A stretch of DNA of 27,419 bases from Sandaracinaceae bacterium. GTDB taxonomy: Bacteria; Myxococcota_A; Polyangia; Polyangiales; Houyiibacteriaceae. Where the stretch lies: positions 1-27,419 of the forward strand of contig JADJJE010000055.1 of the NCBI GenBank assembly GCA_016706685.1. The letters are read 5' to 3'. Shown one piece after another: positions 1-9,455 of the stretch. The position numbers and the translations under genes are program-made. Below the pieces are notes generated by a model. The model saw only the letters and a program-made list of their open reading frames with translations, had not been told where the DNA came from and did not search any database. Within the stretch, counting starts at the first letter, position 1; each line of letters opens with the position of its first letter.

Positions 1-1127
1 GGGGCCACCCGACTGCGCGTCGATGTAGCGCTCCATGGCGTAGGCCTCGTCGAGCTCGCGGTCCACGCCCACCATGTCGTTGCACGAGTAGCGCACCGAC
101 TGCGCGCGCGAGCCGGTCACCAGGTCACACAGCACCTGGTTGCCCGTGGCACGTGCTTTCCACCAGGCACGAGCCGCTCAGGTACGCGCGCTCCAGCCAC
201 TTGTAGTACTGCGCGGTGCGTTTGGCTCTCGCGCGCGTTGGGCCAGTCCACGAAGTCGGGTAGCCGCTCGATATCATTAAGTTTGGCCTCGGGCGTGCCG
301 CCTAACACCAGAATATGCGTCCGAGGGTCCCCACGTCGGTGTTGCCGCCCCCGTCGAAGAAGTAGCCCACCAGATCGCGGCGCCCCTCGAGCCCGTGGAA
401 GCGCTCGCAGTCGGGTAGCGCGGCCTCGACGCCCAGGCGGTGGAAGGAGCGCGCCGTGGAATATGCCCCCGCCCCGAAAGCCGAAGTTGTGGTGAGCAGG
501 TGCGAGTGCGCGTCGACGAAGCCAGACGGGTCTCCATCATCGAAGGTGCCGCGCGTAGGGCTCGCCCGTGGCGTCCAGCGTCATCTCCGGAAACGCCGTG
601 CCGGCCTCGGCTGGATAGAGCGTGAGCACCCCAGCCTGCTCAGGGTCCGCAGTGGTTCGAGAGCGCTGATGGAAGCGCCCTGTGCGGCGGCTGCGAAGCG
701 CGAGGCGCTCCGGGTGCGTGAGCGACACGCTGACTTCCCACTCGGCCGGCGACACGAAGGTGTCGTCCAGCAACTTCACCTCGTTCTCGAGCGTGGCCGC
801 GCTGATAGCTCGTCCACCTCGGACACCAGGTAGTTCCGGTCCTGGTCGTAGACCAGATAGGTCCCGAGGTCCGACGCCTTCAGTGTGAGCCGCAGCGCGG
901 TCTCCGGGTCGCGTCCGCTGAACTCGTAGCCGGTGCCCTCGACCGCGCGCACCAAGTAGCGCGTGTTCCGGCTGCCGGGCGCCGTGGCGTCCATGACGGA
1001 GCAGCCTTCGTTGAACGCGTGGGGTTCTCGTAGACCGGCGCAGGCCAGCGGCGCACGAACCCGTCGTCGCCGCAGCCCAGCGCCAGGAGGCCCAAAAACA
1101 CTTAAATACGCGAGGGGAGCGCCGCAT
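1..1127 (-). CDS. Metal-dependent hydrolase (amidohydrolase-like) lipoprotein, partial and frameshifted
   Basis: The gene reads leftward and its C-terminus lies beyond base 1. The proposed start (1127) gives MRRSPRVF followed by a hydrophobic stretch and a lipobox-like LLALGCGDD, so the product is probably a lipoprotein. An N-terminal domain of about 150 residues (around YLVRAVEGTGYEF and LGTYLVYDQDRNYLVS) may be a beta-rich trefoil-like fold; that is a guess. The catalytic part begins near 525 with FVDAHSHLLTT, an HxH metal-binding motif typical of the amidohydrolase superfamily, followed by DLVGYFFDGGGNTDVGT, YYKWLERAYLSG and RYSCNDMVGVDRELDEAYAM at the window edge. At least five frame changes are needed to read it through, for example near 1030, 800, 680, 545 and 200. 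The substrate is unknown. The pieces agree with one another, so I consider it one gene. Confidence 0.72.
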
Positions 1128-1266
1128 GCGCACATTGTGACAGCCATGGCCCGCGCCAGTGATAAAGCAGTCAGCGTGTGATCGATTGATGGCGGCCTGC
1201 GTCACTGACGCCGGACAGGAATGCCGAACAACGCGCCGCGGGTTGAGCGGCGCAAGGTTAGAGACA

Positions 1267-2520
1267 ATGCGCCATAGATATCTCGTCGGGTGTGGGTTTG
1301 AGGGTGGTCACGCGGGCGCTTGGCTGGTGCTGACGCCATGGTGGGTTGCTCGGGAGGAGACAGACGGGGGGCTGGCGAAACGCCGAACGCCACGGCCGAG
1401 GCTACGAGCGCAGGCAGCTGAGGTGGCCTCGCCAGGTCCCGAGGGCACCGCGAGCCCTCGAGGAACCGGCTCCGGGGCCCACCATCGTGAGCTGAACGCC
1501 GCCGTGGCCACGGAAGGCCGGTGGGCTGGGTAGACCTGCTGCACACCGTGCAGACCACCGTGGCCACCACCAGCGCGTACCGCGACGAGCTGCGCCAGAT
1601 CGGCTTCCTTTTCGACGGTGACATGCAGACCGCGTGGAACTCCGCCACCATGCCCGAGGGCGACACCTCCTCGCGCAGCATCCACGTGCGCATCCCTCGC
1701 GGCGCGCGCACGCCATCGGCCACCTCACGGTGGGCTTCACCAAGTGCAGGGGCACGAGCGATCTCTTCGCGGGGAACCGCCGGCTGCGCCGCGTGCGCGT
1801 GCGGCACCCGGGCGGCGAGGTGCTGGCCACGCTGAACTCCGAAGAGCAGCGGCTGCAGCGCATCCCCGTGACGGGCGAGGCGGGCGACTACGAGATCGAG
1901 ATCCTCGAATGGGTGGCGGGCGCGCGGCCCACGTGGCGCGAGCTCTGCATCTCGGAGATCCGTGTGATGGGCGTGGCCGAGGCGAGCGCGCCGGTCGGGC
2001 TGCGGCCCCGACGCCGCTGCTGGGCGTGCTGCCGGGCGCCGTGGTGGCCGCTGCCGTGGCGGCGGGGACCGAGGCGACAACCTGCTCGAGGGTGACGAAG
2101 AGGGCCTCGAAGAAGGCGACGACGAAGAGGACCTCGAAGGCGGCGAAGCGGCCAACGCCGCGCGCCCATCATTGCGCAGCGCGCCGGCCTGCAGATCACG
2201 CGCCTCGAGCTGGCCCCGAGATGGCCGGGCGCACGCCGCTCGGTCCGCGTACCACGTACTCGAAGTCCGTGGACGACCAGGTGTTCTGCTACTTCGAGCT
2301 GACCAACCCCGACCGCACGGCGAACACCGTGACGCTCGCCTGGGAGGACATCAACGGTGGCAGCCGCGGGGCGCCCACCGAGATCCAGGTGGCCGCCAAC
2401 CGTCGCTTCGTGAACTACCGCTACACGTCGGTGAGCTGGCGCCGGCCCGGCACCTACTACTGCGTGGTGCGGCAGGGCACCGACGAGCTAGGGCGCATCC
2501 CGTTCACGGTCACAGGCTGA
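1267..2520 (+). CDS. Lipoprotein with NADase-type glycan-binding domain and C-terminal DUF2914 domain, frameshifted
   Basis: The likely N-terminus (ATG 1267) has a hydrophobic run ending in a lipobox-like sequence around 1340-1360 (WWV, then GCSGGD after a frame change), which suggests an outer-membrane or periplasmic lipoprotein. Residues encoded at about 1520-1990 form a beta-sandwich-like domain with FLFDGDMQTAW, SDLFAGNRRLRRVRV and ARPTWRELCISEIRVMG. These resemble the FDG-TAW, N-RP-rv and SEIev positions of NADase-type glycan-binding (discoidin-like) domains. A TM-like ALVA-rich stretch and a strongly acidic, low-complexity linker follow (2030-2160). The C-terminus (2200-2520) has VDDQVFCYFELTNPD, VTLAWEDI and GTYYCVVRQGTDELG, the pattern of DUF2914. 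Several frame changes are needed (near 1340, 1530, 1700, 2020, 2170). It converges on the sensor kinase gene and overlaps its 3' end. The function is unknown; a surface or envelope binding role is an inference. Confidence 0.7.
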
Positions 2521-3552
2521 CGCGCCGCTGAGCGGCAGGGCGATCTCGAGCCGGCGCCGCGCGTGGACGGGAGCGCGCGGGCGCGGCGCCTCCGTGGCGC
2601 TCTCTGGACACCTCGCGCACCAGCGCAGGCCCAGGCCCGCACCCCCTGCCCTGGCTCTGTCGCCCACGGTGAAAAGGCACGAAGATGCGCTCCTCGGCGC
2701 CCGGTGGGGATGCCCACTGCCCTCGTCGCGCACGCGGATGAGCAGCCCGCCGCCGGCCGTGGTGAGAGCGACCTCCACGCGGTCTCGCGGGCGTGCTGGA
2801 GCGCGCGTTGCGCAGCAGATTGTCGAGCGCGTCCCAGCAGCTCGGGCTCCAGCCCAAGGCACGGGTGGCTCGGACGCGCGCAGCACGAGCGTGACGTCGG
2901 CGAGCGTGGCGGCGTCCGTGAAGCGGCGGATGGAGTCGCGCACGATCTCGGACGTCCGCGAGCGCGCTCTTCCCGCGGCGCAGCGCGCGCTTGCCCGAGG
3001 CCCAGCAGCTCCTGCGCCATGGTCTCGAGCCGGGTCACCTCGGCGCCCACTTCCCTCGAGCGCCTCGCGCAGTTCCAGCGTCTTCGCGCGGGCGGCGCAG
3101 GCTCCACGTCCACCGTGGGCGCAGCGTGGCCAGCGGCGTGCGCAGCTCCGTGCGCCGCCCCGGCCAAGAGCCGCTCACGCGCGCTGGTCTTCGCACCTGC
3201 GCACGGTGGCGCGGCTCACGGCGGCCCGCAGCTCCCCACCACGTCGGGCAGCTCGTCCACGGGCGGCCCGCGGTCCAACGCCCCTCGCCCAGGGGCCTGC
3301 ACGTGCGCGGCGATCCCCTCGAGCCGGCGAGCCAGCCAGCGCGCGTGCCGGCGCTGCGCCACGAAGAGCGCCAGCGCCACCCAGCAGACAACCCGAGCGC
3401 GCTCGAGCGCCAGTAGGCGCCCATGGTGCGGTCCACTCCGTCGAGGCTGCTGGCAAGCCACAGCGCGTGCGGGCGGCCATCCGGGCTGGGCACGCGCAGC
3501 GTCAGGATGCGGCTCCCGACCTGCGTGCGGAACACCGGCTCTCCGCCCTCGG
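2488..3552 (-). CDS. Sensor histidine kinase of the metal-efflux operon, N-terminus missing, frameshifted
   Basis: Read on the minus strand, the gene begins abruptly with part of a periplasmic sensor region (PVFRTQVGSRILTLRVPSPD, then SSLDGVDRTMGAYW). A transmembrane segment (ALALFVAQRRHARWLARRL) and a short HAMP-like linker follow. The phosphoacceptor H-box is recoverable as AAHELRTPLATLR near 3160 after one frame change. The ATPase domain shows the N-box (ALDNLLRNA), a G1-type box (VRDEGSG) and GAGLGL, ending in LEIALPLSG. It is the last gene of the operon and follows the response regulator directly. The usual first transmembrane helix and much of the periplasmic domain are absent at the junction with the regulator gene. 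By family logic (CusS/CzcS type) it would sense periplasmic metal and phosphorylate the adjacent regulator; the metal cannot be told from sequence. Confidence 0.75.
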
Positions 3553-4128
3553 GCGTCGAGGATGTTGGGGTCGCCCTCGAAGCCCCAGCCCCACACGGCG
3601 GTGAGCAGGTGGCTGCGCGTCATCTACGTCGCCGGCGTGCGTGAAGACTCGTGGGCCAGCGACAGCTCGCGCGGCGAAAGCGAGACCTCGGCTCGCCGCG
3701 CCGCAGATGGTGGCGCCGCGCGTCAGCTCCACCCCGCCCCACTGCCAGCGCCACGCTGGCGCCGACGGCGCCGCTGCAGGCGCCTCGGCCGCGCCACCAG
3801 CTCCGCGAACGCGAAGGGCTTCACCAGGTAGTCGTCGGCGCCGGCCCGCAGGCCCGTCACGCGCTCGCCCACCTCGCCGCGGGCCGTCAGCATGAGGACC
3901 GGCAGCCGCAGCCCCTCCGCGCGCCACGCTCGCAGCAGGCTCGGGCCGTCCACGTCCGGCAGCATCCAGTCCAGCACCACCGTCGTAGACAAAACGTCCA
4001 GCACCTGCCGGCGCATCGGCCGCGGTGCCGCAGACGTCCACCACGTGGCCCTCTTCACGCAGGCCGCGCGCCACCTTCTCGGCCAGGCGGGCCTCGTCTT
4101 CCACCAACAGGATGCGCATGCAGGCCAT
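3553..4128 (-). CDS. OmpR-family DNA-binding response regulator of the metal-efflux operon, C-terminus truncated
   Basis: It starts as MACMRILLVEDEARLAEKVA (ATG at 4128, with an alternative in-frame ATG at 4120). The receiver domain keeps the acidic pocket (VEDE), the phosphoacceptor Asp in VVLDWMLPDVDG, the conserved Thr in LMLTARGEV and the Lys in DDYLVKPFAFAELVAR. The winged-helix output domain is recognisable from GATICGA through HAGDV and VTRSHLLTAVWGWG to FEGDPNILD. In this family that point is normally followed by a VYVRxLRRKL-type helix and a TVRGVGYRL-type ending, and both are missing. The sequence passes straight into sensor-kinase coding instead. Frame changes occur near 4000, 3790 and 3650. 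It lies 7 bp downstream of the pump gene stop, so it is co-transcribed. It probably activates the efflux operon (CusR/CzcR type). Confidence 0.8.
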
Positions 4129-4135
4129 GGTTCTA

Positions 4136-7100
4136 TCAGGAAGCCACGTCCTCCGCCGGGGCACCTTCGCGGACCCCGAGCAAGCGGGCCAGGTAGGGGT
4201 AGAGCACGGGCAGCAGCAAGAGACTGACGGTGGTGGAGGTCACGAGGCCGCCCACTACCACCGTGGCCAGCGGGCGCTGCACCTCGGCGCCCACGCCGGT
4301 GGCCAACATCATGGGCACGAACCCGAAGGAGGCGACCAGCGCGGTGGTGGACACTGGCCTGAGCCGCGCGCGGGCGGCGTCGAGGGCGGCCTCGCGCGTG
4401 GGCTTTCCGGCCCGCATCTCCTCTTCGATGCGCGCCACCAGCACCACGCCGTTGAGCACCGCGATGCCCGACAGCGCAATGAACCCGATGGCCGCCGAGA
4501 TGGATACGGGCAGCCCGCGCAGTCAGGGCGGACGATGCCGCCCACCGCCGCGAAGGGGATGTGCAGCGCGATGATCAGCACGGGCGCGACCGCCGGAACA
4601 GCAATGAGCAGCGTGGCCCCGATGCCCAGCAGCACCAGCGGGATGACCCACATGAGGCGCCGCTTGGCCGCCTCGAAGGCCTCGTACTGGCCACCCCAAA
4701 CCAGGCGGAAGCCGTCCGGCATGCTCAGCCCCGCGAGCCGCCCGCGCGCGTCGCTGGCCACGCTGCCAGGTCGCGCCGCGCACGTTGAAGCCCACCGCGA
4801 TGCGGCGCTCCAAGCGGTCATGGTAGATGGCGCTGGGCGTCTCGAGCGTGCGCACGGCCGCCACCGCGTCGAGCGGCACGAGCCCGCGCGCGGTGGGGAT
4901 GGGCGTCTGCCCGAGCCCTGCGCTGGTGGGGGGCGTGAGCCGCACGCGGATGGGGATGCGCAGCACGTCGTCGTAGGTGGCGCCCGCCTCGAGTCCCACC
5001 TGATAGGGCCTGGACCGCGTCCAGCACGTCGGCCACGCGCAGCTCGTGGCGGGCCGCGCCAGCGCGTCGGGGACGACGTCCAGTAGGGGCACCTCGGGGG
5101 CGCGAGGATGCGGGCGTCCTCGGCACCAGGAGCCCCTGGATGCGCCGCTCCACCTCCTCCGCGGAAGACGGGCTGTGCGCAGCTCGGGGCCGTAGACGCT
5201 CACGTCCACGTCGGTGACAGAGCCGCCCACGAGCTCGTTGAAGCGCATCTGGATGGGCTGCGTGAACGCGATCTCGTCGCCCGGCGCCGTAGCCTCGATG
5301 CGCTCGGCCAGCTCGGCCAGTAGCCGCTCACGGGTCATGCCCGCCCGCCACCGCGACGCAGGATGGAGCCGCACGAACACGTCCGACTGCTCGAGGCCCA
5401 TGACGTCGGTGGCCACGGCAGGGCTGCCGATGCGGCTGTGGATGGAGGCCACCTCGGGCACCATCGAGCGCGGCCTGCTCGAGCGCCGTGCCGAGCCGCG
5501 CGGCCTCGTGGATGGAGATGTCGGGCCGCCGTGTGCCCTGGATGACCAGGTCGCCCTCGTCCAGCTGCGGGACGAACGCCGTGCCCGCGCGCGCGAAAGC
5601 ATGCCGCCCCCACCAGGCTGGGCAGCGCCAGCAGCGCCAGCGGCCGGGCCGGCCGCTGACCCAGCGCAGCACGGGTGTGTGCACGCGCTCCAGCACGCGC
5701 ACCAGGCGCGGCGGTGTGGCGGGCATGTGCTCACGGCGCACGAAGCGGGCCGTGGCCGCGGGGATGAACGTGAAGGTCAGCGCCAGCGCCGCCGCTAGCG
5801 CCAGCACCACCGTGATGGCCATGGGCTTGAACATCTTCCCGTCCACGCCCTCGAGCGCCAAGATGGGCACGTACACCATCAGGATGACAGCCACCGAGTA
5901 GGCCACGGGGCGCGCGACCTCGGTCACGGCGCGGCGCATGGCCGCCAGGGGTCCTCCTCTGGGTGCTCCGACCAGCGGTGGAAGATGGCCTCCACCAGCA
6001 CCACCGCGCCGTCCACCAAGAGGCCGAAGTCGATCGCGCCGAGGCTCATCAGGTTGCCCGGCACCTCGAGGGCCACCATTCCCACGAGCGCGCCGAGCAT
6101 GGCCAGCGGGATGGTCAGGGCCACCACCAGCGCGGCGCGCAGGCTGCCCAACATGAGGAACAGGATGATGGCGACCAGTAGCCCGCCCTCGAGCAGGTTC
6201 TTGCCCACCGTGCGGGCGTGGCGTTCACCAGGTCGCTGCGGTCGTAGATCGGCTCGATCTCGACGCCGCGCGGGAGGACGGAGCGCCTCTGGCATGCGCG
6301 CGTGGATGCCCTCCAGCACCTCGAGCGCGTTCTCCCCACGCAGCATCTGGACCATGACGTAGACGCCCTCGCCGCGGCCCTCGGCGGTGGCCGTCCCGAG
6401 GCGTGGCTCGGCCCCGGGGCGCACGCTGGCCACGTCGCCGATGCGCAGCGTCTCGCCGCCGGGAGCGGCACGCAGCACAGCACGCTCGAGGTCCCGTGGC
6501 TGCGTGGGGAGTGCACGGCCGCGCATGAGCACGCGCCCCTCGCCCGCCGAGAGGGCGTCCCCCGGCACGGCGCCGCTCGAGGTCGAGACGGCCGCGCGCA
6601 GCCCGCCAGCGAGACGCCGTGCGCGGCCATGGCGATGGGGTCGCCGATCACGTCCATGGTGCGCCGCGTGCCGCCCCAGGTGTTGACCTCCACCACGCCC
6701 GGGACCGAGCGCAGGATCGGGGCGATGCGCAGCTCCACCAGCTCCAGGATCTGCGTGGCGTCGTAGCCCTCGCCCTCCACGGCGAAGTGGAAGATCTCGC
6801 CGAGGCCCCCGGTCAACGGCCCGAGCTCGGGGGTCTCGACGCCGGCGGGCAGCTGGGGCAAGCCCACCAGGCGCTCGGCCACCAGCTGCCGTGCGCGCAC
6901 GAGGTCCACGTCGTCTTGGAACACGGCCGTGACCACGCTCAACCCGTAGCGCGAGAGGGAGCGCTGCGTGGCTAGGCCCGGCAGGCCGCCGAGCGCGATC
7001 AAGCTGCACCTGCTGACCGGTCACGTCGGGCAGCGCATCCAACCGCAGGTTGCGCGCCGACAGGAGGGACGCCGCCGCGAGCGCCGCGACCACGGCGAGC

Positions 7101-7147
7101 ACGAACCCGCGCTTCTCGATGGAGGCGAGCAGCAGGCGCCTGATCAT
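4136..7147 (-). CDS. Heavy-metal efflux RND transporter, CzcA/CusA family, frameshifted
   Basis: This is the inner-membrane proton-driven pump of a tripartite metal exporter. It starts MIRRLLLASIEKRGFVLAV (ATG 7147) and ends EGAPAEDVAS, about 1000 residues against the usual 1020-1050. Family landmarks, in order: DALPDVTGQQVQ, GGLPGLATQRSLSRYGLS, the periplasmic GVVEVNTWGG, the HME-RND TM4 signature GAIDFGLLVDGAVVLVEA, VYVPILALEGVDGKMFKPMA, FVPQLDEGDLVIQGTRRPD, QMRFNELVGGSVTDVDVSVY and the TM11-12 region VLNGVVLVARIEEEM / LVASFGFVPMMLATGVGAEV. Between VQ of DVTGQQVQ and ALGGLPGL about 25 residues (the apG-pxevE--vt-piE segment) are missing. Many single-base breaks occur, e.g. near 7020, 6600, 6230, 5960, 5600, 5330, 5170, 5010, 4760 and 4525. 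Its ATG overlaps the adaptor stop (ATGA). The residues do not let me choose between copper/silver and zinc/cobalt/nickel export. Confidence 0.9.
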
Positions 7148-8058
7148 GGGTGCCTCGGTTGGAAGCGCACGGTGACGCGCGTGCCGTGGGGCAGCGCCTC
7201 CGTGAGCGGATAGAACGTGTGGAAGAGGCCGGTCTCGGGATCGAGCACGGGCTCGTGCAGCGCGCTGCTGCTCAGCGTTCCGTCGTCCGTCACCACGGTG
7301 ACGGGGCCGGTCGGAGGACGCCGTGCCGTGGTCACCTGAACCACCGCCTCGCTGGGTCCCACCAAGCGTGCGAGCGGCGCACCCGGACCCACCACACCGC
7401 CCTCGGCGAGCAGCAGCTCCACCAGCACGCCGGCGCGCGGCGCCCGCACCCGCAGGACGCCGTGGCGCGCGAGGTGCGCCTGGTCCGCACGGTCCACGTG
7501 CGCCGCGCGCAGCTTGGCGAGCGCCACGTCGCGGCGCGTCCCGAGCTCGGCCAGTGTGCCGTCCACACCCTCCAGCTGCTCGCGCGGCGCGAGGCCCTCG
7601 TTCACCAGCTGCACCACGCGCTCGCGGCGCGTGCCCAGCACGTCGCGCTCGTGGCCCAGACCCGCCACCTCCGCCGCGGCCACCGCCAATTCGGGCACCT
7701 CCACCTCGGCCAGCACGCTGCCCTCCTCGACGGGTTGGCCCACGCTGACCAACAGGCGACGCACGCGCCCCTCGAAGGATAGCCCCACCTCCACCACGCC
7801 ACCGCGCGTCACCACACGCCCGAGGGTCTCTTCCCCATCGAGGTCGGCGTCGGCGGTCGCTTCGTCGTCGCGCGCGTCCGTGGCCGCTGTGGTGCCGGGC
7901 GCCCCGCTCGGCTCTCGGCGCGCGCCCTCGACAGCCGGCGGCGCGGCAGACTCGGCGGTGGAGCCCGCCCCCTCGTCTCGGGGCTCCCCGCCGCACGCTC
8001 CGAGCGCCAGGAGCAGCAGCAGGGGAGCGCGGAGACCTTCGTGGAAGAGACGGCTCAT
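7144..8058 (-). CDS. Efflux RND periplasmic adaptor subunit (CzcB/CusB-like lipoprotein)
   Basis: One uninterrupted frame of 304 codons starts MSRLFHEGLRAPLLLLLALG and has the lipobox LALGACGG near residues 17-24, so the protein is probably lipid-anchored. An acidic Ala/Glu/Thr-rich linker (residues 25-80) follows. Then come the adaptor core GVVEVGLSFEGRVRRLLVSVGQPVEEGSVLAEVEVPEL split around the coiled-coil hairpin (AVAAAEVAGLGHERDV to ALAKLRAAHV), and the second lipoyl half LRVRAPRAGVLVELLLAEGG with VVGPGAPLARLV. Membrane-fusion proteins join an RND pump to its outer-membrane channel. At 304 residues it is shorter than typical CusB/CzcB (about 380-520) and has no obvious C-terminal metal-binding domain. 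Its start overlaps the upstream stop and its stop overlaps the pump start (both ATGA), implying translational coupling. Confidence 0.87.
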   Translation of the reverse strand: MSRLFHEGLRAPLLLLLALGACGGEPRDEGAGSTAESAAPPAVEGARREPSGAPGTTAATDARDDEATADADLDGEETLGRVVTRGGVVEVGLSFEGRVRRLLVSVGQPVEEGSVLAEVEVPELAVAAAEVAGLGHERDVLGTRRERVVQLVNEGLAPREQLEGVDGTLAELGTRRDVALAKLRAAHVDRADQAHLARHGVLRVRAPRAGVLVELLLAEGGVVGPGAPLARLVGPSEAVVQVTTARRPPTGPVTVVTDDGTLSSSALHEPVLDPETGLFHTFYPLTEALPHGTRVTVRFQPRHP

Positions 8059-9381
8059 GGCCGCGCCTCCGCGCTCACGGTGGCATCCAGCAGCAGGCGC
8101 AGGCGCAGCTGGGCGCGCGCGGCGTCCCCCCGCCAGCTCCCCGTGGTCCATCGCGGCCAACGCCAGTTCCAGCGAGGCCCGCAGCAGCTCGGCGCGCGTG
8201 TGGGCTCCCAACCTCGAACCTGCGCGCTCGATGGCGCTCACGCGCGCACGGTAGGCGACGAGCACCTCGGCGCCGTGCCGTTCGCGCGTGGCGCGCGTCA
8301 CCTCCACCGCATCGATAGCGGCGTGGAAGATGGCGTGCGACTCGTGGCTGGCACGGACGATCTCCGCCTCGGCGCGGGCCACCGCCTCGGCCGCCGCCGC
8401 GCGCGCGGGTCCGCCTCGGTCCACCACGCCAAGGGTGAACTGCGCCACGCCGGCCAACACGATGCCGCGCGGCGAGTCGCGCTCCACGTACACGCCCAGC
8501 GCACCCGTGCCGCGCGCATCGCGCTCTGCCTCCCGCTGCCGCGCCTCGGCCACGCGCAAGAGCGCGGTACGCAGCCGGAGCGTGGGCAGGCCAATCCAGG
8601 GTAGCCTCGTCCGCGCGGAGGTGGGCGAGGTCGGGCAGCGTCACCTCGGGCGCGGGCCCGGTGGTGGCCAAGCGGAAGGGGCCGTGCTACGCCGTGGCGT
8701 GCGCCAGCTCGAAACGAAGCCGCGCGCACGTGCGCCTCGGCCGCGAGGCGCGCCATGTGGAGCTCACCCAGCAGACGAGCGGCCTCGGCGCCGTCGTCCT
8801 CCGTCGCCGCGGAGAGCGTGCGCGCGCGTGTCACCACCTCGAGATTCTGCTGGCCAACCTCCACGCGCGCGACCGCAGCCACCACGCGCCGCTCGGCGAG
8901 GTGCAGCACCAGCCAGGCCTCTCCCGCCTCGAGCGCGGCGAGCATGCGCTCGGCCCGCTCTTCCACGTCGAGCGCGCCGAGCTCGGCGGCCAGGCCCTCG
9001 AGCCGCGCCGCACCCACGCGCCCGAGCGCGAACCCCTGCAGCAGCGTGATCTGCGCTTCGACCCCCACATCAGGCTGCGGGCGACGGCGCCGAGCCCACC
9101 TGCACCTGCACCTGGGGTTGCCCCCAACAGCCGACGTCGGCGACCGCGTCGGCGCGGCGGGCGCGCACCTGCTCGGCCACGCGTGCCTCGGGCCGCACCA
9201 GGGCGAGGTCGATGGCCTCTTCGAAGGTGAGCTCCAGCACGTCGGCGTGCGGCGTGCTCGGGTGGTCGAGCGTCGTGGCCTGCGCGCCGGCGGGGGCCGC
9301 CGGGGCGGAAACGAGCAGCAACACCGGGAGCGCGAGGAGGTGCCGCGCGCGCGAGCGGGCAACGAACGGGTGGCAGAGCAT
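8055..9381 (-). CDS. Outer-membrane efflux protein, TolC/CzcC family, frameshifted
   Basis: This is the first gene of the efflux operon. From ATG 9381 it encodes a signal peptide (HLLALPVLLLVSAPAAPAGA) followed by LELTFEEAIDLALVRPEARV, the typical start of an outer-membrane efflux protein repeat. Long Ala/Glu/Arg-rich amphipathic helices follow (LGALDVEERAERMLAALEA, ARLLGELHMARLAAEAHV) and a second repeat with GVAQFTLGVVDRGGPARAAA and SLELALAAMDHGELAGG. It ends LRLRLLLDATVSAEARP with a TGA that overlaps the adaptor ATG. About 440 residues is normal for the family. Frame changes lie near 9120, 9070, 8690, 8600 and 8130. It should form the trimeric outer-membrane exit duct for the pump. ATG 9386 is possible in another frame, but 9381 gives the proper signal peptide. 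Confidence 0.83.
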
Positions 9382-9413
9382 GACATCGCTCTACGGCGCC
9401 GACACGAGCCGCC

Positions 9414-9442
9414 CCTGAGACGAACATGAGAAAGCTCTCAGG
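9414..9442 (-). promoter_or_regulatory. Candidate operator upstream of the efflux operon (repeated TCTCA half-sites)
   Basis: Upstream of the outer-membrane factor start, the minus strand carries TCTCA twice (9431-9427 and 9420-9416), offset by 11 bases, about one helical turn. A third, inverted copy lies at 9436-9440 and allows CCTGAGA/TCTCAGG pairing over 9414-9442. OmpR-family regulators usually bind direct repeats with this spacing, and one is encoded in this operon. The position, 33-61 bases before the ATG, suits an operator or a leader structure. It could also be a terminator-like hairpin after pfkA, although there is no T-run. Confidence 0.3.
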
Positions 9443-9455
9443 TTGGACCGCGCGC

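Noticed and set aside
1202..2155. Long open frame of 317 codons on the minus strand
   Set aside because: It lies opposite the glycan-binding/DUF2914 lipoprotein gene, has a Ser/Pro/Arg-rich low-complexity product without motifs, and is a by-product of high GC.
2563..3831. 422-codon plus-strand open frame opposite the two-component genes
   Set aside because: The product is Arg/Ala/Ser-rich without domain motifs, whereas the minus strand shows receiver, H-box and ATPase motifs.
5924..7996. 690-codon open frame on the minus strand across the pump and adaptor genes
   Set aside because: Only its last third carries pump motifs (GAIDFGLLVDG). The rest is Arg/Gly/Ala-rich out-of-frame translation of the adaptor and pump genes.
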